A stretch of 64,000 nt of DNA from Phlebopus portentosus (lineage: Eukaryota; Basidiomycota; Agaricomycetes; Boletales; Boletinellaceae), in the NCBI GenBank assembly GCA_037892935.1, contig JAYXKI010000008.1, positions 992,001-1,056,000 of the forward strand, written 5' to 3'. A program made the position numbers and the translations under genes. Positions 56,401-64,000 of this stretch are shown piece after piece (positions within the stretch are counted from its first letter, which is position 1; each line of letters opens with the position of its first letter). The notes under the pieces were generated by a model. The model had not been told where the DNA came from. It saw only the letters and a program-made list of their open reading frames with translations, and did no database searches.

Positions 56401-59400
56401 GAGCTGCTCTCCCTTCTCCGCATCAGGTGTCTTCAACCGACCAGGGATCTTCAACCCTTCTCTCCTCCTCCCCTTTCTCCTCGCAGCCGCAGCCGCTGCT
56501 TCACGCGCAGCCAGCGGGGATCCATGCGGATAGACCAAGTCGAACTTCTCCATTTTCATACCCGCTGCTCGTCGAGCGGCTGCAGCGGCTTGACCTGCAG
56601 GGGTGGTATCGCGCTCCCACCATCGAAAGCGTTGTACACCAGTCGGCCCAACTGTGAGCTCCGCTTTCGCACGCGCAGCCATCGCCCGGTATCGCTGTTC
56701 ATACTCTTTATCAGCGGTCAGCCATTTCGAGACATTCTCGATCTCTTCTTGCGAGAGCGGAGGGATCTTTTTCGCCGATTCAGCTATCGGCACGATTGAA
56801 ACTCGAGTTAAGACGGGGTTGAGCTGTACACTGGCGGGAAGAGGAGGTAACGATGCTGCAAGAGCATTCTGTTGCGCATTTGGCGCCGTCGGGGTGGAAT
56901 TGGTCGCAGTACCAGCAGAGGCGTTGGTAGCATTGGCGTTACCAGCAGCAGCAGGTGGAATAGCACCGTTCATACTCGTCGAGACAGACGCGCCCGAGCT
57001 AGTTGAAGTAGGAGGCGCGACACCAACAGTACCTGTACTCCCACCTGAACTCGCACTAGGAATCGCTGGAACGCCAACGCCACCCATCGATCCCATCGAC
57101 ATCGGTCCTGAACCAGGTGGCGGCATGCTCCCTCTGCTCGGAGGCGGGCGCGTCGGCGTGCCCATCGCGCCCATACCCATATTCATGCCAGCGCCAGGCA
57201 TCGCTGACACCTGAGCGTTGGGGATACCCATGCCCTGTGCCTCACCACCCACATTCATCCCTGCAGACTGCATTCCCGCAGACACACCAGGAGAATGACC
57301 CACAACGCCCGGAACAGCATTCGGGTTCGCCATCTGTCCTTGCTGTCCCTGAACTTGCTGGACTTGCTGGACTTGCTGCTGCTGGTGTTGTGAAGCCTGC
57401 TGAGTCGCCTGCTGATGCTGTTGTTGCTGCTGAAGCCTCGCCGCCTGCTGCTTATGGTACTCCGCAAGTGTGATTTGCTTCCGGTGCTGCATTTCCTGCA
57501 TATGCTGCATCTGGCTCATCCCGCCGCCTATCCCTCCTACGCCAATCCCGGCACCACCTGCAGCACCAGGCATGCTTGATAGCCCCATTCCCATACCCAT
57601 GCCGGCAGCCATACCAGGGTTGGTCATCCCCGAACCGGCGGCGCCCATACCGAGAGCAGACATGTTCGCCATACTCCCCATATTCGGCATGTTCCCCATC
57701 GAGTCGTCCATACCTCCCGCCGTCGGCGCGCCACCCATACCAATACCGCTGAGTCCCTCACCAATACTCGGAGTACGCGTCAATCCACTCGACGAACCCG
57801 GTGGACCCGTCGACGATAGTGGAGATCCAGCATGAGCATGAGCGGAAATCATACCTCCTGCTGCTGTTGCTGCTGATGGGGATGTTGTTGCTGCATATGC
57901 TGTGATTGTTGTGATTGCATAGATTGAGCTTGGGATTGCATCGGAGTTGGAGTTTGCTGTGTCGGTCCGAGCGAATTCTGTCGCGGAAGAGACGGCGGGG
58001 GCATCATTCCACCTCCGCCCATCATACCCAGTCCTCCCATCCCACTCATATTCACCATACCACCCATATTATTCATCCCCATCCCCGACATTCCAAGCGG
58101 GTACTTCCCATTCATTCCAGGACCACCGACACCAGCACCATGGTTCGACGCAGCAGTCTGCGGACGAGAAGGCGTCTGCGACAACTCTCGTACGTGCTGT
58201 CCACCCTGGTTCTGGTTATGCGCAGCAGCAGCATGCTGAAGATTACTCAACGCCTGATTCTGCTGGTTCGCTAAATGTGGGGTATGAGGTGTTCGGGGTG
58301 CTTCGCCCGCCGAGCTTGAAGGTCTGAACCCAGCAGCAGTCGCAGGTCTCGATATCGACCCGTGTCCCATCTGTTGCTGTTGCTGAAGTTGCTGGGCTTG
58401 TTGCATATGCATAACGGCCTGTTGCTGCTGGTGATGTTGATGTTGATGTTGATGAATAGTCGATGGCGGTCGTCCGATACTCATTCCGGCATGCTGGGAG
58501 GAAGTCGACATCGCAGTACTAGGACGAGGGGGCGGAGGCGGCATCGGGTTGACATTAGCATTCTGCACTTGCATTTGCTGCTGTTGCTGTTGAGCTTGAG
58601 ATTGTGGAGGGAACGGAAGATATGGGTTGCCTCCTCCCGCTGAACCAGGTGTATGAGTCGCAGAATGAGGAGAATGGGCTTGGGCTTGGGATTGCTGCTG
58701 CTGTTGTTGTTGGTGCTGAGCTTGTTGCTGTTGTTGAGCCTGCTGCTGAGCAAGATACTGTTGCATCATCGCCTGTTGTTGCGCATTCCCTAGCAAAAAC
58801 AAACCAAATGGCATATCAGAATCGATGGAATAAATAAAGAGACGAGCGAAAGGACAAACCGCCCATCATATTCATACCCATATTCATGTTCATGTTCATG
58901 CCATTCATGACTCCCATACCGGGCATACCTGCCATGCCCGCCACGGCATTCATGTTGCTCAGGTTATTCATGCCACCCAAATTTATCGCTGCCTGTCTTG
59001 CCGCCATCATCTTCTGTAAATCCTGCTGCGAGATCCCAGCAGCACCTCCAGCAGCACCCGTGGCGGCAGGGTTGATGCTGCTCTGATTCGATGCGGAAGC
59101 ACCAGAGGCCCCGCCGAGCATGGCAGGATTGATCGTCATCCCACTATCCATACCCATACCTCCCATGTTCATCCCCGTGTTCCCAGCGGCACCGGCAACG
59201 GAGGCACCGCCCATGCCGCCCGACTTGAAGATGTCCATGTTCATATTATTCATCCCCGCCATTCCACTCATCCCCGCCATGTTATTCATTCCGCTCATTC
59301 CGCCCATGTTGCCCATGCCACCCATACCAGGCATATTCATACTATTCATGCCGGCCATATTGTTCATTCGATTATTCATCGCAGCCATGTTCATCGCGCC

Positions 59401-59832
59401 ATTCGGCATGCCCATGCCCGCCATATTCGCCATACCTCCAGCCAGGTTGGCGCCCATGCCGTTCATACCTCCACCACCTCCTCCTCCGGCGGACATAGCG
59501 TTCATCCCGCCCATTCCGCCAGCGGCCATCATCTGCTGCTGTCGCGCAAGATAAGCCTGCTGCTGCGCCTGTAAATGCGCCTGCGTCTGTGTCTGGCCGG
59601 GATGTGAAGTGGGACCCTGGAGCATTGCTGGGTTGATCCCTGCGTTCGGAGTGGGCGAGGAATGGGACTGCTGCTGCTGCTGGTGAACTTGTTGATGTTG
59701 CTGATGCGTAGGAGAGTGCTGATGAGGAGGGTATGTGTATCCGTTCATATCGCGCGCGGCATGCCAGGGAGAGCCGACTCGAGTAGCACTACGCGTTTCT
59801 TCTGTCTGGGAGGAGGGAACGAGAGCCGTCAC
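53441..59832 (-). CDS. SNF5: SNF5/SMARCB1/INI1 subunit of SWI/SNF remodelling complex
   Basis: The N-terminal ~600 residues are low complexity: Met/Gly/Asn repeats (MNNMAGM, GMGGMNN) at 59100-59500, then Gln-rich tracts at 57850-58790. The SNF5 domain follows: SIVPIAESAKKIPPLSQEEI, VPIRLEFDVEHHKYRDTFVWNLN and DPIVTPEAFAMALIDDYGL (repeat 1), and LDVTVGEMKLDDQFEWDIEN (repeat 2) after a charged linker. A GATA-type zinc finger follows (CSNCG..CGACG, FWHRHRRPRP), as known for filamentous fungal Snf5. The last exon ends HLKNRQHRARVQARV. Introns were checked at the SNF5 and GATA joins and are in phase; the join near 57850 is not certain. The start may lie further upstream. Confidence 0.9.
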
Positions 59833-60920
59833 GGGTTCGAGTCGGGTCTGAATCTGAGCCTGAGCCTGAATAGGGGCAACACCGACACCGACACACGGAT
59901 AAAACGGAGATCAGATCAGCACAATAAATACAGCCAAAAGAAAAGGAGAAACCAAGAGAGAAGAGAAATGATTATTAGAAAAACGGAGAAGAGAAACGCT
60001 GACTAACCAACTAGCAAGACAGGCGGTGTTGTTGACCTATGTGGGCGGGCGGCGTAACTAACGGTAATGAAATTAGAAATAAAAAGGATATGCGCTGTTA
60101 AGAAAAAGTATCCGCGGGATACGATGCGTGTCCGTGCCGGGTGTGTGTGCGAGAGTAGCTGAACCTGCGATGGCGTTGGTTCGTTTGGTTTGATCGCCCG
60201 TTTCTATCTCTTCTCAACAGCAAACAAACAAACATCATCAGTCCCCCTTCCGTCCCCTCCATACCAACCAGCTCTACTCACCGTGATACGTCTAGCAGCG
60301 GCACAACAACCTCGCCGCCTTCAGAGAGAAATCGTTCGAGTCTAGAAGAAGACAGACACAGGTCGTCGAGTCGCACGCGCAGGCGCAGGCTGAAAGGGAG
60401 GGGAATGGAGTGACAAACGGTCACATCAATTACCTAATCATAGTCACCCATCTTCCCGCCTTCCGCCTTTCTGCTGCCTTGGGGCGGGTCTTCCACACAA
60501 AGTTGCGTGGAAGGCGATTTCGTCGACGGACAAACATCGAGGGGACAGGATGGGTGGGACTAAGGTATAGGTATAGCGCATGTAGCGTACACAGGCACAA
60601 ACAAACACCCGATGCTATCGACGACCCGATCGCCCCCCATTTTTGGCTCCTTTCCGTCATCTTCTCCTATTATTTTCGCCTTGTTTTCCCCCTTCCTTTC
60701 CTTTTTCTTTTTCTTTACGCGCGCGGAAGCCAAGAATGCACAATGCAGTCCCACATGCTTGTGTGTGCTGAAGCATCCGAAGCGTTATTTTTACTTCACA
60801 TTTTGTTTGCCGACACTCCGATTCAGTAAACACGTAAGAAAAGGGAAAAGGGATCTTTTTCTTTCTATTGCATTGTGCGTTTTGCAGAGATGCAGTTCAA
60901 ACAGAGATTACGCTAGCGAC
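59833..60920. promoter_or_regulatory. Snf5 upstream region
   Basis: About 1.1 kb holding the Snf5 promoter and 5' leader, up to the end of Qcr8, which is on the same strand. In the minus direction the frame remains open above ATG 59832 into a Gln/Ala-rich run (59833-59870), so an upstream exon is possible. Confidence 0.4.
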
Positions 60921-61515
60921 TTAATGATGCCCACCCTCCTCCTCCATCATCGCAATGTGTCCAGCCTTACTCGACTGCCACGCGTCTCTCTTCTTCGCCC
61001 ACGCGTAGATTGCGTAGCCTGTCAGATAATAAAGTATAAATCCACTAGTATCTTGTCTAGAGAGGACAAAAGAAGGACGGAACCCACCAATAGCAACCGG
61101 CGGGACGACATACGGCAAATGACCTCCAATCCGATGGAACCCGTTGAACAGGTAGTCTCTAAACATGTTCCGCAGCGGCGCAGCGCGGTTCGACGATATG
61201 CCTGCGCCAAACAAACAAACAAAAACGAACAACGTTAACGAATAAGTTCTCTTCTGGTCGAAGGAACGGATGGCGCACCGTATGTGACGATGCCCTTCTG
61301 CTTCGGCGAGCCCAGATCACCCCACCAGCCTATCTATACATGCGAGCAAATTAGATATCATCACTTCCCATCCCACTGTCTTCGCGCAAACAAAAGAGAC
61401 CTACATAGTGCTTGCCTGCACCATAGCTCAATCAACTGTCCACGTCCCCAACACAACGAAGAAGCGAACATACCATTAGGCATCTCGCCAAACATCCTCA
61501 CAGCCGTCGGACGCA
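60921..61515 (-). CDS. QCR8: Cytochrome bc1 complex subunit 8 (Qcr8)
   Basis: Start ATG 61515 (MRPTAVRMFGEMP). Short exons give [22 protein letters not shown], then RAPLRNMFRDYLFNGFHRIG (read RAAPLRN..), GHLPYVVPPVAIGYAIYAW, a single hydrophobic span, and end HIAMMEEEGGHH. This matches the mitochondrial ubiquinone-binding subunit of complex III. The first exon is very short and is followed by a tiny exon (GKHY) between two introns, typical for fungal Qcr8 genes. It is divergent from Ost4. Confidence 0.92.
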
Positions 61516-61800
61516 TCTTGAAAGTTACTTATGCGCTTTTATCCTTTACTATATGGGGTGTTTAGGTTGTTGAGTGGGCAAAGAGCTAGCAAGACCGTAA
61601 TACGAATGAAATGGTTGGATGAAGTCACAATTTCGTTCGTTAGAAGACGAGAGGTGGGCACGTGATACGGAACGAACCGGAAATTCCATTCATAGTAAAC
61701 ACGTCAACGCGTCCATTCACTACCATATTCACTAAAACCAAAACCCACTCGTACGTCCTCTCAGCTCCTCCCAATCTACTCGCAAAAGCAAATCAGGTTT

Positions 61801-61836
<36 letters not shown>

Positions 61837-61855
61837 AACCGAACCCCAAAGCAAG
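61516..61855. promoter_or_regulatory. Qcr8/Ost4 divergent promoter with T9A24 tract
   Basis: 340 bp between the two start codons. A run of 9 T followed by 24 A (61799-61831) lies 25 bp before the Ost4 ATG; poly(dA:dT) tracts are known to exclude nucleosomes at yeast promoters. Polymorphism or sequencing slippage in this tract is possible. Confidence 0.55.
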
Positions 61856-61990
61856 ATGATGACGCACCAAACACTCTACAACCTCGCCAACGCACTCGGC
61901 CTCTGCGCAGTCCTCGTCGTACTCGCATATCACTTCGTAGCAGTCAACGCACGCACGCTACAAGCCCAGTCGTCCGCCGCTCGTTCATGA
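61856..61990 (+). CDS. OST4: Oligosaccharyltransferase small subunit Ost4
   Basis: 44 codons, MMTHQTLYNLANALG, then a single hydrophobic helix (CAVLVVLAYHFVAV) followed by NARTLQAQSSAARS. The size, the position of the helix and the start LYNLAN match Ost4, a ~36-residue ER membrane subunit of the N-glycosylation complex. No intron. The ORF is below usual length cut-offs. Two ATGs in a row open it. Confidence 0.85.
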   Translation: MMTHQTLYNLANALGLCAVLVVLAYHFVAVNARTLQAQSSAARS

Positions 61991-63003
61991 TGCTTCAATT
62001 TCGCGCGCCGCGCATGATGTTGCTCGTTGGAAGGTGCGGCGGGGTTGGATTGTTAGCGATTGATACTGGAGTCGGTTTTGAGGGATGAGAGGGGTAGGTT
62101 CAGCTCTCTCCCCGTCCAGTCCACGGAATGCACCCTGACATGACACTTAATCTGCAAGTAGGAAGCAGCTAAATAGGAGCTATCGTTTTTATGTACACAC
62201 CGCCGCATTTCATTTTACCATAATTTATCTCATTTCGCATTCACGTTCCACTGCAATTCCCGAACGAAGCGGCAAGTCCTTCAGAGGGTGCAGATTCCGA
62301 CTGCTGTATCAAATCCAGTCACGTTCTCAATCTCGAATAACCAGCCGAGGTCGGTTTGCATTGGTGGGGCTCTATCCGTGTGAATATACTGTATTATCCA
62401 CAAAGGCACGCCGTGCCTCATCGCTTTGGACTCTCAAGGTGAATTATCGACGCGATCCGAATCTCACGGCTCGTCGCAGAGAAGCTGCTCTCATTTGATT
62501 CTTGACATTCATTCATCAACCACTGCAACCCTGAGGCATAACCAGTTCCATAGGAGTAGACAACAGGCATACAGGTAAGTAGCATATCACATACTGTTAG
62601 TAATGAAACTATTCCGTTCGTAATCGTAATCGTAATCGTCATCGAGGTCGTGACAAAACAGAAAAAAGAAACACAAAAGATCACAAGTAAGTTGTAAACC
62701 GGAAGCAAGTCACAGAAGGCAAGTAAAAATACAAAAATAGTTGAAACATAAGAACAAATGGTGGGTAACATAGACTCTAAGAAGGAACTAGGGCGGTGTG
62801 AAGCGAAACAGCTTCATTGGTTAGTAATGCAAGTGCAAAACGGGTATGTGTTATCTGGACACAGTGCTGATGAAACAGGTTAATGCGAGACCCGCACATT
62901 AGTGTGAAATCCTCAAAAAATTTCAAAAATGGTCGAGGAAGAGAACTCAGATGAAATAGATGAACAATACAACAAGACATAAAGGGATTCAGAAGAAGTC
63001 GAT
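61991..63003. other. Intergenic region
   Basis: About 1 kb. The minus-strand ORF at 62418-62771 is a hydrophobic, low-complexity frame (repeated TATTAC/CGTAAT words, 62615-62640) with no family match that I recognise. No feature is supported. Confidence 0.4.
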
Positions 63004-64000
63004 TTAAGTTGGGTACATCGTTCCAGAAGGAGAGCGAGGTCCAAACAGACCTGTCGGGCCAGACGGGGGCGGAACCAGAAGAGTGCTCGCCCCAGGGGGT
63101 GGCGGGGTTGGCACGAAAGCCGGGTTCGCTGATCGGAAATAGAAAATCAAATAAGCTCAACCCGTTCTCTTCAAATATAAGCTGGGACTTACGTTGCCAC
63201 GTCGACCAACTTGGCGGATGCGGGATAGGTTCTTGCGGAGCAAGCGTCTGCCCAGGAGGAGGTTGTTGTGGGCCTCCGGCCTCCGGCCTCGTACGTCTTC
63301 GACGAGGTTGACGCTGTTGCACAGTTCGCCATGCTGGCCTTGCTGGTGGAGGCGGCTCCTCGGGCCCGGGAGGCGGAGGTCCCGGGGGCATGCCACCACC
63401 CGGAGGTGGAGGTTGGGGAGCAAGTGGGCCCGCGGTTGGATGCCTGAATAACTAACGTTCAGCTATCAGTTCGAGAAAGTTACAAATAAAGTACTTGCCA
63501 GTCTGGTTCAAATTGTCCGCCAGGTCCGTATTGAGCCTGCCAGTGCAAGAGCGTTCCAATTTCACTGTGAAGAATGCATACATCAGCAATGCGGATACTA
63601 TCAAGGGCGGAAGAACATACAATTGAAGAGTTCTTTTCTGTTCGTGGAGTCTTCCCACTTCTCCGAGAAGCGTGCGAATCTCCCCGGCCAACGCCTTGCT
63701 GAACTCATCCAGGTATCCAGTCAAGTTATAAGGAACCATCTCCTGAGCAGTCGCTCGAACAGCATTAAGCGTATCCTCATGTTGCCGAGCACTGTCCGCA
63801 CGCCAAGCATCGGTCAGACTGTTAATGAGTTGGATCTGTTGATCGTTTTGTCTTTTCAACTCGTCGAGGACAGCTTCAATGCCTTGAAGAAACAGTTGGT
63901 TAGATGTAGGCTCAATGTTACGATCAGTGTTGTTCACTTACTCGGTCGTTGAGCTGCTGCTGCTCGTTCCTCCTCACGTTCTCTTCTCTCCTGTTCCCGC
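63004..64000 (-). CDS. Coiled-coil and Pro-rich protein, 5' part outside window
   Basis: The reading enters at the right edge (REQERREREEERAAAAQRP, a Glu/Arg coiled coil), then after an intron GIEAVLDELKRQNDQQIQLI and a helix to LHEQKRTLQ. Exons continue GTLLHWQAQYGPGGQFEPDW and, after another intron, RHPTAGPLAPQPPPPGGG, with very Pro-rich and Arg-rich (QPRRRRTRP) segments. After a last intron the end is PNPAFVPTPPPPGASTLLV.. to SGTMYPT. All joins tested keep the frame. Function unknown; it is probably a scaffold-like protein. Confidence 0.6.

Noticed and set aside
62418..62771. Membrane-like minus-strand ORF
   Set aside because: Low complexity with a short tandem word; no related gene and no splice evidence.

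Overview
The window is nuclear DNA of a filamentous basidiomycete, most likely an Agaricomycete. The evidence is many short spliceosomal introns (about 45-70 nt, GT..AG), fungal housekeeping proteins (uS8, eS17, Qcr8, Ost4, Snf5, an Hcs1-type helicase, a Dgk1-type kinase) and repeat families of a mushroom type. All identifications were made by reading motifs; no database search was run.

Positions 1-25,650 form a repeat island. A Ty3/gypsy LTR retrotransposon lies on the minus strand. Its 5' LTR is 8952-10790, followed by a leader ORF, gag-protease and pol, each pair of ORFs overlapping by ATGA. Its 3' LTR lies beyond the left edge. Inside or beside its 3' part, on the opposite strand, is a five-exon gene (119-1772) ending in a perfect Zn(II)2Cys6-type cysteine pattern. 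The retroelement abuts a block bounded by two inward-facing, dead Tc1/mariner copies (10791-14216 and 20762-22497). The left copy is split by a solo LTR of the same gypsy family (11716-13546, 4-bp target duplication). Between the copies are decayed multi-exon genes and a gene whose N-terminus resembles a histone H3 tail followed by an AT-hook. Then come AT-rich DNA and two adjacent ~1-kb foldback palindromes (23405-25519).

From about 26 kb the sequence is gene-dense: a putative winged-helix-like nuclear protein (-), an Hcs1/IGHMBP2-type SF1 helicase (+), divergent uS8 (-) and eS17 (+), a Ser/Thr/Pro-rich protein (+), a Dgk1-type diacylglycerol kinase (+), an intron-containing tRNA-Pro(UGG), an Egh16/MAS3-like secreted protein (-), GDP-mannose 4,6-dehydratase (+), a TA-flanked MITE, and a tandem duplication of [putative mitochondrial protein + secreted type-B carboxylesterase] with one esterase frameshifted. 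After these come a RING protein (+), an Hsp20 (+), a large Snf5 (SWI/SNF) gene (-), divergent Qcr8 (-) and Ost4 (+), and a right-edge partial coiled-coil/Pro-rich protein (-).

The genes do not form one pathway. The coherent pairs are the two ribosomal-protein genes on one short intergenic region, and Qcr8/Ost4 on another. The items most worth following up are the antisense Zn2Cys6 gene of the retroelement, the triple ATGA coupling, and the Tc1-bounded block with its H3-tail-like gene.
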